From: Marinobacterium iners DSM 11526
GTDB lineage: Bacteria > Pseudomonadota > Gammaproteobacteria > Pseudomonadales > Balneatricaceae
NCBI RefSeq assembly: GCF_900107855.1
Contig: NZ_FNRJ01000005.1
Location: 180,662 to 244,661 of the forward strand
Direction: 5' to 3'
DNA length: 64,000 nucleotides
A program made the position numbers and the translations under genes. Under the pieces are notes generated by a model. That model saw nothing but the letters and a program-made list of their open reading frames with translations. It searched no databases and was not told the origin of the DNA. Positions 36,765 through 45,311 of the stretch are shown piece by piece (the stretch's first letter is position 1; every line of letters starts with the position of its first letter).

Positions 36765-37142
36765 TTAACCGATCACTTTGATTAATCTGAAACTCAAATT
36801 GTGGCCCATAAAACCCAAGCTGCAGGTCTCTCCGGATTTCATTCCCAGCAGGGCCGAGCCCAGAGGAGAAAATACGGAGATGCGCTGCTCATCCGGGGCA
36901 GCAGCGCTGGGGGTAACCAGCTCCAGTATGAAGATTTCATGAGTTTCGACCACTTCCAGCAACAGCAGGTTGCCCAGTCGAGCACGGGACTTGGCATCCG
37001 TTGCCTTGTTCAGCTGTTCAATACGACAGTACACCGACAGCAGATGCAAAGGACGGCACAGGCTGAGACTGTCGCCGGTGATAAAAAACTGGCTCATACG
37101 ATCCAAAAAACGTCTCAAAGACGATGCAATTAAATTATTCAT
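36765..37142 (-). CDS. GreA/GreB C-terminal domain protein (Rnk-like)
   Basis: Protein of 125 residues. Residues 50-125 match the GreA/GreB C-terminal FKBP-like domain as found in Rnk (RISVFSPLGSALLGMKSGE). The N-terminal 45 residues are helical and lack the acidic coiled-coil tip of true GreA. Rnk-type proteins are thought to bind RNA polymerase; the exact role is open. The ATG has GGAGAG at the right distance. A strong leader hairpin precedes it. Confidence 0.82.
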   Translation of the reverse strand: MNNLIASSLRRFLDRMSQFFITGDSLSLCRPLHLLSVYCRIEQLNKATDAKSRARLGNLLLLEVVETHEIFILELVTPSAAAPDEQRISVFSPLGSALLGMKSGETCSLGFMGHNLSFRLIKVIG

Positions 37143-37176
37143 GGTGACTCTCCGCAGTCGTTATTATTTTATTCTC

Positions 37177-37199
37177 GCCGGAGAGCAGAGCTCTCCGGC
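37177..37199 (-). promoter_or_regulatory. Perfect hairpin in the leader of the Rnk-like gene
   Basis: A 10-bp perfect stem (gccggagagc / gctctccggc) with a 3-base loop lies 34 bases before the start codon on the minus strand. There is no T-run after it in that direction. It could be a leader control element or the end of an upstream transcript. The rest of the gap to 37384 shows nothing clear. Confidence 0.35.
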
Positions 37200-37384
37200 T
37201 TAATACGGAAAGGCGAGGCTGGTACACGGGTATGATATTTTTCTCATTATCACTCGAAGGTTTTATTTAAGTTTTGCTTGATCATACCCTGAGCAAAATA
37301 AAAGGCAAGCCGATGCCGCTTGGATAAAAATCAGTGCCTGGGCCTGTATTCAATTTTTCAGCGGTCTCTGTCACATCACGAGCG

Positions 37385-38221
37385 TCACAACCCATGCAGG
37401 CACTGCGGCAGGCCGATCTCCATGGCGATGGGACGGTGGTCTGAAATTGTGCAGTCCAGTACTTCGGCGTGGCGTATCTCAAGGCTTGGGGTAATCATAA
37501 TATGGTCCAGTGCCCGCGTTGGTTTCCAGCTGGGGTAGGTGGGCATCACCTGCTCAGCCGATACCAGCCCAAGCCCCTGCAGTGCAGGGCGGTTCAGTAG
37601 ATGCTCCAGCGGGTTGTTCATGTCACCCATCAGCACTACGTGAGGGTGGTGTTCAATCAGCTCGCGGATGTAGCGCAGTTGGCGGTCCTGAGTGCGAACA
37701 CCCAGTGCCAGATGCAGAACGATCACCAGCAGTGAATTCTCGCCACTGCCAAGGCGCACCACAATGGCACCACGACCGGGAATCAGCCCCGGTAACGGGT
37801 GATCTTCCACAAGGCTGGGCTCAATTCGGCTGAGTACACCGTTGCTGTGCTGTGCCAGCTTGCCCAAATTTCGGTTGCGTTGCTGGTACCAGTGCTGAAA
37901 CTGCCCGGACTGTGCCAAATACTCAACCTGATTCACAAACCCGCTGCGCAGGCTGCCTCCGTCAACCTCTTGCAAAGCGACCAGATCATACTGGCGCAGT
38001 ACCTGAGCAATCTCGTCCAGCGTGCGGTTGCGCTGCCGGTGGGGCAGCAGGTGCTGCCAGCTGCGGGTGACATAATGGTGGTATGCCTGAGTATTGATCC
38101 CGACCTGAATGTTGAAACTGAGCAGCTTCAAACTGTCACGGGGGCTGCGGGGCTGCTTGTCATGATCAGAAACGAGGCCTGGGCTGGCGGGATACTGCGG
38201 GACCGGGGTGGGTTCTTGCAT
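37385..38221 (-). CDS. Endonuclease/exonuclease/phosphatase family protein
   Basis: Hydrolase of the DNase-I-like fold, 278 residues from the ATG at 38221. Motifs are LKLLSFNIQVG, LVALQEVDGG (catalytic Glu), VVLMGDMNNPLEH, and ALDHIMITP...ISDHRPIAMEI at the C-terminus. No signal peptide is evident from this start. The frame is open to 38302, but the extra residues look non-conserved. The substrate (DNA, phosphoester or sphingolipid-like) cannot be told. Confidence 0.86.
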   Translation of the reverse strand: MQEPTPVPQYPASPGLVSDHDKQPRSPRDSLKLLSFNIQVGINTQAYHHYVTRSWQHLLPHRQRNRTLDEIAQVLRQYDLVALQEVDGGSLRSGFVNQVEYLAQSGQFQHWYQQRNRNLGKLAQHSNGVLSRIEPSLVEDHPLPGLIPGRGAIVVRLGSGENSLLVIVLHLALGVRTQDRQLRYIRELIEHHPHVVLMGDMNNPLEHLLNRPALQGLGLVSAEQVMPTYPSWKPTRALDHIMITPSLEIRHAEVLDCTISDHRPIAMEIGLPQCLHGL

Positions 38222-38397
38222 CACGGTGGCACGGCCTTTTTGAATGAAGTGGTCAGTTCCTAGGCTAGGCAAGTACTGTTGGCAGGTAAAGGCTAATTGC
38301 ATAATCCGGTTGTCTGTTTTTCAACCCCAAAACGCAATTTAAGGTTGGTATCAGGTAGAGCGATACAGAATGGCTCCATATCTGGAGGATTATCTGT

Positions 38398-39684
38398 ATG
38401 CCCAATCGAAATCTGATCCTGAGTCTCATTGCACTGCTGGCGGTACAGCTGGGTGTCTGGCAATGGAGTCTCAGCTATGAACATTTTCTCACCCTCAGCG
38501 GCTTTCTGGCCATCAACTTCATGTCCATCACCATGCTTCTGGCCATGCGACCGAAATGGCTGGAACTCCCCTTAGGTGGTCTGGACAAGCAGTATCACCT
38601 GCACAAGTGGACCGGCATTCTAGGCGCCATTTTTGCTCTGGCACACTGGCTGGTCGAGATGGGCGATGACGCCTTCAAGGCGCTGTTCGGCAAGGATCGC
38701 AGCCTGCGTGAAGCCGATTTTTCCGGCTTGCTAGACAATTTGCAGGGAATGTTTGAGGACTGGGGAGAGCCCGGCCTGTATCTGCTTCTGGGCCTTGTGG
38801 TCATCACCCTGATCCGTTGGGTCCCTTACCGTTTCTGGCGCTATCTGCACCGCGTTATGCCGTTGATCTATCTAAGCCTGGCAGCCCACTCTCTGCTGCT
38901 GGCACCGTTGAGCTGGTGGCAGCAGCCGACCGGCTGGCTGATGGCGCTGTTGATCGGTGCAGGCAGCATCGCCAGCCTGCAGTCGCTGGCGGGGCTGATC
39001 GGCAAAAGCCATCGCTGGAAAGGTGTGGTGAAGTCTGCGCGACAGATATCCGAGACCACCCTGGAGGTCGTCTGTGACATGGGGCGGAACTGGCCGGGGC
39101 ATCGTGTGGGGCAGTTTGCATTGGTGACATTCGACCGGGCCGAAGGAGCGCACCCGTTCACCCTGACAACGGCAGACCGGCAGAATGGTCAGCTCGGTTT
39201 TCATATCAAGGCGCTGGGCGACTATACCCGTACTTTGCCACGCCGATTGCATGCCGGTCATGCGGTCACGATTGAAGGACCTTATGGCTGTTTCAATCCC
39301 GAGAAAAACCGGTCCAGTGCCCAACAGATCTGGGTGGCCGGCGGCGTCGGCATTACCCCATTCCTCGCCGCCCTGGAAAACCGTTTGGCCAACACAGACA
39401 CGCAGTATCAGCCAGTGACCGTACACTACTGCACGCAAAGTGCGATTGATGACCCCAACGTGGAGCACCTGCATGTGCTGGTGAATCAGTTGCCGGACGT
39501 CAGCCTGCAGATCCATGACAGCAGGCAGGGACAAAGGCTGACAGCAGATGGGTTACAAATTCAGTCAGCAAAAGTGGATATCTGGTTCTGTGGGCCCCAA
39601 GGATTGGCAGCAGCGCTTCGCAGTGGGTTGAGCGACTCGGCTGTCTCGCTGCGCTTTCATCAGGAACGCTTTGAATTCAGGTAA
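38398..39684 (+). CDS. Ferric reductase-like transmembrane flavocytochrome
   Basis: Membrane oxidoreductase of 428 residues. The N-terminal half has about six hydrophobic segments of the ferric-reductase (FRE/NOX) type with candidate heme histidines (LHKWTGILGAIFALAHW, LHRVMPLIYLSLAAHSLL). From about residue 210 there is a FAD-binding (HPFTLTT) and NAD-binding (WVAGGVGITPFLAALE) ferredoxin-reductase module. It probably moves electrons from NAD(P)H across the membrane to a periplasmic acceptor. The next two genes, a periplasmic DUF2271 protein and a VIT-type transporter, may be functionally linked. Confidence 0.9.
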   Translation: MPNRNLILSLIALLAVQLGVWQWSLSYEHFLTLSGFLAINFMSITMLLAMRPKWLELPLGGLDKQYHLHKWTGILGAIFALAHWLVEMGDDAFKALFGKDRSLREADFSGLLDNLQGMFEDWGEPGLYLLLGLVVITLIRWVPYRFWRYLHRVMPLIYLSLAAHSLLLAPLSWWQQPTGWLMALLIGAGSIASLQSLAGLIGKSHRWKGVVKSARQISETTLEVVCDMGRNWPGHRVGQFALVTFDRAEGAHPFTLTTADRQNGQLGFHIKALGDYTRTLPRRLHAGHAVTIEGPYGCFNPEKNRSSAQQIWVAGGVGITPFLAALENRLANTDTQYQPVTVHYCTQSAIDDPNVEHLHVLVNQLPDVSLQIHDSRQGQRLTADGLQIQSAKVDIWFCGPQGLAAALRSGLSDSAVSLRFHQERFEFR

Positions 39685-39699
39685 ATGAGGATATTAAAG

Positions 39700-40197
39700 A
39701 TGCCCGAGCTGAAACGTCGGAACGCCCTTAAAACATGGCTGCCAGCGGTGCTGTTCGCCGGTCTGGTAACCTTGCCTGCAGTGGCTCAAGCCAGAGAGGT
39801 CACCATCGACACGCAGCTGAGTCAGTACCGGGGTGATGGTGCCTATCTGGCCATTTATCTCACGGACGCAAGGGGTGTGTATCAGCAAACCCTTTGGGTT
39901 GCCGGTAAAAAAAGCAAATACTACAAACATCTGAGTGACTGGGAGCGTGGCAGTAACCGGAGCCGTGCCGAGTATGACGGGCTGACCGGCGCCAGCATTA
40001 CCCAGGGCGAGACCCTGCAGATCAGCGTGAATCTGGATGATGCGTTGATTGACAGTGGCTACCAGATTCGTGTGGACGCAGCTGTAGAAGATATGCGTGA
40101 TCGGCCGGCAGACATTATCGTGCCCATTACCACTGACGGAGCTGGAAAGCCGGTCAACGGACAAGGCTATGTCCAGTCCTTGACCTACACTTTTTGA
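39700..40197 (+). CDS. DUF2271 periplasmic protein
   Basis: Exported protein of 165 residues with a signal peptide (cleavage near AQAREV, about residue 28) and a DUF2271 domain (LAIYLTDARGVYQQTLWV, WERGSNRSRAEYDGLTGAS). DUF2271 genes often accompany PepSY or ferric-reductase-type proteins. The ATG at 39700 has GAGG at 39687-39690; an ATG at 39685 directly after the upstream stop is the alternative. The short spacing implies an operon with the flavocytochrome. Confidence 0.86.
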   Translation: MPELKRRNALKTWLPAVLFAGLVTLPAVAQAREVTIDTQLSQYRGDGAYLAIYLTDARGVYQQTLWVAGKKSKYYKHLSDWERGSNRSRAEYDGLTGASITQGETLQISVNLDDALIDSGYQIRVDAAVEDMRDRPADIIVPITTDGAGKPVNGQGYVQSLTYTF

Positions 40198-40240
40198 ACA
40201 GGCTGAACCTGTGATCAGTCTGCTTCCTTGGAGTATATCT

Positions 40241-40930
40241 ATGAGCCACGTGGAAATTCACCGATCGCACCGTGTTGGCTGGTTGCGTGCAGCGGTACTT
40301 GGGGCAAACGACGGCATCGTCTCGACCGCCAGCCTCATCATCGGCGTTGCCGCTGCGAACACGTCCCATGAGAGTATCATTCTGGCCGGTGTGGCCGGTT
40401 TGGTTGCGGGTGCCATGTCGATGGCGGCAGGGGAGTATATTTCGGTCAGCTCACAGTCGGATACCGAGCAGGCCGATTTGGCGCTTGAGCAAAAATCACT
40501 GGATACCGATCTCGAATTCGAGACACAGGAACTGGCCGATATCTACCAAAATCGAGGAGTTGAGCAAGCACTGGCGCGTCAGGTTGCGGAACAGCTGATG
40601 GCGCACGATGCCCTTGATGCGCATGCTCGCGATGAAATAGGAATTTCGGCCAACGGCGGTGCTCAACCCGTTCAGGTAGCCCTGTCGTCAGCGGTCACCT
40701 TTACTGTCGGTGCAGCTCTGCCGTTACTGGTGGCCTGGATGGTGCCCACCGGGTATCTGATTACGCTGGTTGCTCTGTGCTCACTGGTGTTTCTCGCCAT
40801 GCTGGGTGCTATTGCTGCAAAAGCTGGTGGCGCATCACTTGTGATCGGCGCCATCCGAGTTGTTTTCTGGGGAGGCCTGGCCATGGCGCTGACGGCGGGA
40901 GTCGGCAAGATGTTTGGCGTAGTCGCATGA
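40241..40930 (+). CDS. VIT1/CCC1-family transporter
   Basis: Membrane protein of 229 residues of the vacuolar iron transporter family, beginning HRSHRVGWLRAAVLGANDG. It has about five membrane segments (GIVSTASLIIGVAAA, then a cytoplasmic helical metal-binding stretch, then three C-terminal segments). Relatives carry ferrous iron or manganese. The ATG at 40241 has GGAG 8 bases upstream. Its place after a ferric-reductase-like gene suggests iron. Confidence 0.92.
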   Translation: MSHVEIHRSHRVGWLRAAVLGANDGIVSTASLIIGVAAANTSHESIILAGVAGLVAGAMSMAAGEYISVSSQSDTEQADLALEQKSLDTDLEFETQELADIYQNRGVEQALARQVAEQLMAHDALDAHARDEIGISANGGAQPVQVALSSAVTFTVGAALPLLVAWMVPTGYLITLVALCSLVFLAMLGAIAAKAGGASLVIGAIRVVFWGGLAMALTAGVGKMFGVVA

Positions 40931-40986
40931 TGGTGCAGGAAAACACGAATACACACAAAATATTGGATCTTCCTCTCAGCTGCACT

Positions 40987-41676
40987 TCAGCCTTGTTTCA
41001 GCTCCGTTGCCGTCAAGGGGCGATATTGACCCGGTGCAAGATCCGGGTCGAGCCGGATAGAACCCATGCTTTCACGGTGCAGGGCTGTCACTGCATTACC
41101 AATTGCGGCAAACATGCGCTTCACTTGGTGATGACGGCCTTCGTAAATCGTCAGGTGCGCTTCACAGGGACTGATCCGTTCAAGCTGGGCAGGGCTGGTG
41201 AATATACCTTCCCGTGCCAGCCAGACACCCGCGGCAAAGCAGGCTTCGGCATCGAGGTGAATGGGCTCGGCGGTGGTGACGTGGTAAACCTTGGGAATTT
41301 TCTGCTCGGGTGCGGTGATTCGTCGTGACCAGAGACCATCGTTGGTCAGCAACAGCAGGCCTGTAGTGGCGCGATCCAGCCGGCCGGCCAGGTGCAGGTT
41401 GGTGCGCAACTCCGGTGGCACTAGCTCAAGCACCGTAGGGTGTTGCGGGTCCGAGGTGGCGCTGAGATAGCCGGTGGGCTTGTTCAGCATCAGGTAGTGG
41501 GACTGCTGTTGCTGCAGGCGCCGGCCGTCCAGTTCAACACACATGAAGCGATCGATTTCGGCGCGCAGGTTGGTGACAACCTCGCCGTTCACCGATACTC
41601 GACCGCTCGCCACCAGCCGCTTCGCCTGCTGATGGCCGTGCTCGGTGTGCTTGCAGATAAAGCGATCCAGTCGCAT
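40987..41676 (-). CDS. rsuA: RsuA-family 16S rRNA pseudouridine synthase
   Basis: Pseudouridine synthase of 229 residues. An S4-like RNA-binding N-terminus (MRLDRFICKHTEHGHQQAKRL, about 1-60) is followed by the catalytic motif AGRLDRATTGLLLLTNDG (Asp about residue 100). RsuA makes pseudouridine 516 in 16S rRNA. RluE or RluF are relatives, but the length and N-terminal domain favour RsuA. The start abuts the stop of the next gene upstream (41676). Confidence 0.88.
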   Translation of the reverse strand: MRLDRFICKHTEHGHQQAKRLVASGRVSVNGEVVTNLRAEIDRFMCVELDGRRLQQQQSHYLMLNKPTGYLSATSDPQHPTVLELVPPELRTNLHLAGRLDRATTGLLLLTNDGLWSRRITAPEQKIPKVYHVTTAEPIHLDAEACFAAGVWLAREGIFTSPAQLERISPCEAHLTIYEGRHHQVKRMFAAIGNAVTALHRESMGSIRLDPDLAPGQYRPLTATELKQG

Positions 41677-42998
41677 CAGACCGATGCAGCGCCGGCAAGC
41701 GTGTCTTCGTCACCTATACGGCTGACCATCAACTGATCCACTCTCAGGTTGTCAATATCCATCGCCTCAAACTTGAAGCCGGCAAAGAGGATAAAGTCGG
41801 TGCGCTTGGGAATGCGCTTGAGGTGATAGATCAGAAAACCCGCCACCGTTTCGTACTGGCTGTAGTTGGGGAAGTCTTCAATATCCAGCCCCAGTACGCG
41901 GGCCAGATCGATGACCGGAGTGGTGCCGTCCACCAGCCAGGAGTGCTCGTCACGCTGGATGATCTGCTCGTCACCGGTACTGGAGATCAGGTCGCCCATA
42001 AAACTGTTCATCAGATCCTTGACCGTCAGAATGCCTACAACCAGCGCATACTCGTTCAAAATGACGGCAAAGGGCTGGGCCGATGTCTTGAATGCGTTCA
42101 GCCCTTCCGACAGGGTAAGGGTATCGGGCAGGTAGAGCAGGTCATGCTCGATCATCTCGGTCATGATGCTGGAGGGTTCGCCCTTGAGCACCTTGCGCAG
42201 AATCTCTTTGGACTCCACCGCGCCGATCACCTTGTCCAGCGAGCCGTCACAGACCAGAAACCAGTTGTGCGGGTGTTCGATGATCTTGGCGCTGATCTCT
42301 TCGCTGCTGTCGTTGATGTCGAAATAGACAATATGCTCGCGGGTGGTCATGGCGCTGGGCAGGGTGCGGCCTTCCAGCTCGAACACGTTGCCAATCAGGT
42401 GATATTCCTGTTGCTGAATGCTGCCGTGCTCGGCGCCGGCATCCATCATGGCGACGATATCATCGGTGGTGACGATCTCCTCGCGCTGGGTGGGCAGGCG
42501 CAGCAGGCGCAGAATCAAATTGGTGATGCCGTTGAACAGCAGCACCAGCGGCGTCAGCAGCAGGGTGACCCAGCGCATGGGACGCACCAGATGCATCGCC
42601 ATGGTTTCCGGCAGAATCATGCCCAGACGCTTGGGCAGCAGGTCGGCAAACAGAATGAACAGCGAGGTGATGGTGATGAACGAGAGCGCGAAACTGGCCT
42701 TGTCCAGCAGGGGACCGTCATAGAACAGCTGCAGCAGCTGTTTCATGTAGGGGGTCAGGCTCTGTTCGCCGACGATGCCGCCCAGAATGGCGATGGCGTT
42801 CAGCGCGATCTGAATCATGGCGAAGAAGGCGCCGGGCTGCTCCTGCAGGTTGAGTACCGCCAGGGCCTTCTCGTTGCCTTCCTCGGCCAGCACCCGCAGC
42901 TTGATCTTGCGGGCCGCCGCGATGGCGATTTCGGAGATCGCAAATACACCGCTGAACAGGATCAGCAGGAACAGTATCAATAACTCGCCAGGCATCAT
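41676..42998 (-). CDS. CNNM/CorC-type hemolysin-family transporter
   Basis: Membrane protein of 440 residues. An N-terminal DUF21/CNNM domain has four hydrophobic segments. Two CBS domains follow (about 200-330, TTREHIVYFDINDSSEEI and VVGILTVKDLMNSFMGDL) and then a CorC_HlyC C-terminal domain (DEHSWLVDGTTPVIDLARVL). These proteins are linked to magnesium or cobalt efflux and resistance. It overlaps the rsuA start by one base. Confidence 0.92.
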   Translation of the reverse strand: MMPGELLILFLLILFSGVFAISEIAIAAARKIKLRVLAEEGNEKALAVLNLQEQPGAFFAMIQIALNAIAILGGIVGEQSLTPYMKQLLQLFYDGPLLDKASFALSFITITSLFILFADLLPKRLGMILPETMAMHLVRPMRWVTLLLTPLVLLFNGITNLILRLLRLPTQREEIVTTDDIVAMMDAGAEHGSIQQQEYHLIGNVFELEGRTLPSAMTTREHIVYFDINDSSEEISAKIIEHPHNWFLVCDGSLDKVIGAVESKEILRKVLKGEPSSIMTEMIEHDLLYLPDTLTLSEGLNAFKTSAQPFAVILNEYALVVGILTVKDLMNSFMGDLISSTGDEQIIQRDEHSWLVDGTTPVIDLARVLGLDIEDFPNYSQYETVAGFLIYHLKRIPKRTDFILFAGFKFEAMDIDNLRVDQLMVSRIGDEDTLAGAASV

Positions 42999-43060
42999 GG
43001 GCTCCGATCAGGCAGTGCAGGCTGGGGTTGTCAGACTATTCTGGCACTTTACCGGCAGGA

Positions 43061-44041
43061 TTACTCGCCCTTGAGTTGCTTGATCAGGCTGGCGGGCAAG
43101 TCTGTCAGAGTAAGCGTCTCTGTGCTCGGGTCAAAGGCGATACTCTTGCCCAGTGACTCGTTGCTGAAGCTGATCGACACCTCGCGGGTACGGCCGGTGT
43201 AACGGATGTACTTTTTCAGGCTACTGCGATCGGGAATGAATTCCTCCTTCAGCTCCGGCGCACGTTCGGCGATGAAATCATCGAAGCCGACTTCTGCTAC
43301 GGAATCCACCGACTCGGCCAGGGCACGGTAGTTGACCGCCTCACCTTCCTTTGATTGCTCCATGCAGAACTCGGCGACCTCTTTCTGGTAGCGTTTGGCG
43401 TTCTCTTCCGGCATGGCGGCGCTGTAATCCTGTACCAGTCCCATGAAGCGTTCGGTGTCTGCCTGAGTGTCCACGGTATCGGTAAAGCTGACAAATTCCA
43501 TCAGTGCGCCCTGCAGTGGGCGATCACCAAAGCCGAAACTCAGGGTCAGGTAGCGCTTCTTGTCAGGGTGCTGGATATCCTGCAGGTCAAGGCAGGCGCA
43601 GAGCCCGGTTTTGGCGAAATCCACATACAGGGTGTCCTGCAGATCATTATCGCTGTTCAGCAGCAGACCTTCTTTCTGCTTCAGGTTGGCAATCCAGAGC
43701 CGTCGTGCCGCTTCAAGCTCTTCGACGATGAACAGCCAGTGGCCATCGGTTTCCAGATCCTGCTGCTCCATAAGCATGGCGAGCTGTTCGATCACCTTGC
43801 GACTGAACTGGGTAAAGCTCAGGTTCTGGTCGAGCCAGCTTAGCACCAGCCCCTTGAAAGCGCCGGACTCATCCGCAAAGCAGCCATAGCGTTTGCTGGC
43901 GCGCCGGGTAAACAGCGGCTTGATCTCGCTGAGCAATCGGTTGTTCAGCGACTCGGAATCAAACGGCTGCTCGCGCAAACTGTAGGACTGCTCGCCGGTA
44001 CGGCGGGTCAGGCGGTGGGCAATCGCGTCGGTGGCAGGCAT
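43061..44041 (-). CDS. yejK: Nucleoid-associated protein YejK/NdpA
   Basis: Nucleoid-associated protein of 326 residues from the ATG at 44041 (MPATDAIAHRLTRR). It has the family's SLSFGFGDRPLQGALMEF-like mid region and the C-terminal RYTGRTREVSISFSNESLG segment. E. coli YejK localises to the nucleoid; its molecular role is poorly known. The gene is divergent from the hyp operon. Confidence 0.88.
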   Translation of the reverse strand: MPATDAIAHRLTRRTGEQSYSLREQPFDSESLNNRLLSEIKPLFTRRASKRYGCFADESGAFKGLVLSWLDQNLSFTQFSRKVIEQLAMLMEQQDLETDGHWLFIVEELEAARRLWIANLKQKEGLLLNSDNDLQDTLYVDFAKTGLCACLDLQDIQHPDKKRYLTLSFGFGDRPLQGALMEFVSFTDTVDTQADTERFMGLVQDYSAAMPEENAKRYQKEVAEFCMEQSKEGEAVNYRALAESVDSVAEVGFDDFIAERAPELKEEFIPDRSSLKKYIRYTGRTREVSISFSNESLGKSIAFDPSTETLTLTDLPASLIKQLKGE

Positions 44042-44154
44042 GGGGTGACTCCGCAAGATGATCAACAGGGGCACGATTATATAGAATGAGGGTGCCGGCC
44101 GTCTTGTCAGGCTGCTATTCTCAAGTCAACAAAGGCTGCAGGGAGCATGGTCGA

Positions 44155-44496
44155 GTGCATGAAATGTCGATTGCCAATAGCATCATCCGACTGTTGCAGC
44201 AGCAAGCGCAGGAGCAGCATTTCAGGCGGGTAAAACATGTCTGGCTGCAGGTTGGGCCGCTGGCGATGGTTGAAGTTGAGTCACTGCGTTTCTGTTTCAC
44301 CGCCGCCTGTCGAGGTACTCTGGCAGAGGAGGCGGCCCTGGATATTATCAGCCCTGAAGCGCGTGCCCGCTGTCAGCAGTGTGGCGAGGAGCAGCCGGTC
44401 ACAAGCCGGTTTGATGCCTGTGTTCACTGCGGCAGCTATCGGTTGCAGTTGCTGCAAGGGGATGAAATGCGGGTACATGAGCTGGAGGTGGAATGA
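44155..44496 (+). CDS. hypA: Hydrogenase nickel incorporation protein HypA
   Basis: Nickel-delivery protein for [NiFe]-hydrogenase, 113 residues. The start is taken as the GTG at 44155, because GTG-CAT-GAA-ATG gives the obligatory MHEMSIA N-terminus whose His2 binds nickel; GGGAG lies 9 bases upstream. An in-frame ATG at 44086 would bury that N-terminus. The zinc site is intact (CQQCGEE and CVHCGSY). It overlaps hypB by 4 bases. Confidence 0.95.
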   Translation: MHEMSIANSIIRLLQQQAQEQHFRRVKHVWLQVGPLAMVEVESLRFCFTAACRGTLAEEAALDIISPEARARCQQCGEEQPVTSRFDACVHCGSYRLQLLQGDEMRVHELEVE

Positions 44497-45311
44497 TGTG
44501 TGGCGTCTGTGGTTGCGGCAAGGTCGAAGTGCAGGTGGGCAGTACGAACGGGCACCGGCACGATGAACATCAACATACACCTCATCAGACGGATGACACA
44601 CGCCGTCTAGTGCAGATTGAACAGGATATCCTGAGTGAAAACGCGGGTTATGCCGTCGCCAATCGTGAGTTGTTTGAACAGCAGGCGCTGTTGGCGCTGA
44701 ATCTGGTCTCCAGTCCCGGTTCCGGCAAGACCAGCCTGCTGACAGCCACGATCACGCGTTTGTCCGGCCAGGTGCCGTTGGCTGTGATTGAGGGCGATCA
44801 GCAGACCAGCCGTGACGCTGAACGTATCCGCGCGGCAGGTGCGACGGCACTGCAGATCAATACCGGCAAGGGCTGCCATCTGGATGCGCACATGATTGGC
44901 CATGCCATGCAGCAGTTCACCAATCTGCAGGGGGGGCTTCTGTTCATTGAAAACGTGGGCAACCTGGTGTGCCCGGCCGGCTTTTATCTGGGTGAGGCTC
45001 ATCGCGTTGTGATTCTGTCGGTGACCGAAGGTGATGACAAGCCGCTGAAATACCCCGACATCTTTCACCACTCGGACCTGCTGTTGATCAACAAGATCGA
45101 CCTGTTGCCTTACGTGGAGTTTGATCTGAATGCCTGCATCGATTACGCCCGGCGCATCAACCCCGACATTGAGGTGATCCAGCTCTCAGCCCGCACTGGT
45201 GAAGGCATGGAGAGCTGGGTCGACTGGGTCAATCAGCGACGACAGCAACGGCTGCAACAGAGAATCAGTGCACTGCAGGCTGAAGCGATCCGGCTGGAGT
45301 CTCTGCTCTAG
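44493..45311 (+). CDS. hypB: Hydrogenase nickel incorporation GTPase HypB
   Basis: GTPase of 272 residues that loads nickel into the hydrogenase large subunit with HypA. The N-terminus has the CGVCGCG metal motif and a His-rich stretch ([12 protein letters not shown]) for nickel storage. The P-loop is [11 protein letters not shown] (about 71-81), and [12 protein letters not shown] and [11 protein letters not shown] follow. It overlaps hypA and hypF. Confidence 0.97.
   Translation: MMCGVCGCGKVEVQVGSTNGHRHDEHQHTPHQTDDTRRLVQIEQDILSENAGYAVANRELFEQQALLALNLVSSPGSGKTSLLTATITRLSGQVPLAVIEGDQQTSRDAERIRAAGATALQINTGKGCHLDAHMIGHAMQQFTNLQGGLLFIENVGNLVCPAGFYLGEAHRVVILSVTEGDDKPLKYPDIFHHSDLLLINKIDLLPYVEFDLNACIDYARRINPDIEVIQLSARTGEGMESWVDWVNQRRQQRLQQRISALQAEAIRLESLL

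Noticed and set aside
41823..42983. Open frame of 386 codons, rich in Gln, Gly and Asp, opposite the CNNM/CorC-type gene
   Set aside because: The composition is that of a reverse-strand shadow, and the minus-strand gene has clear CBS and CorC domains.
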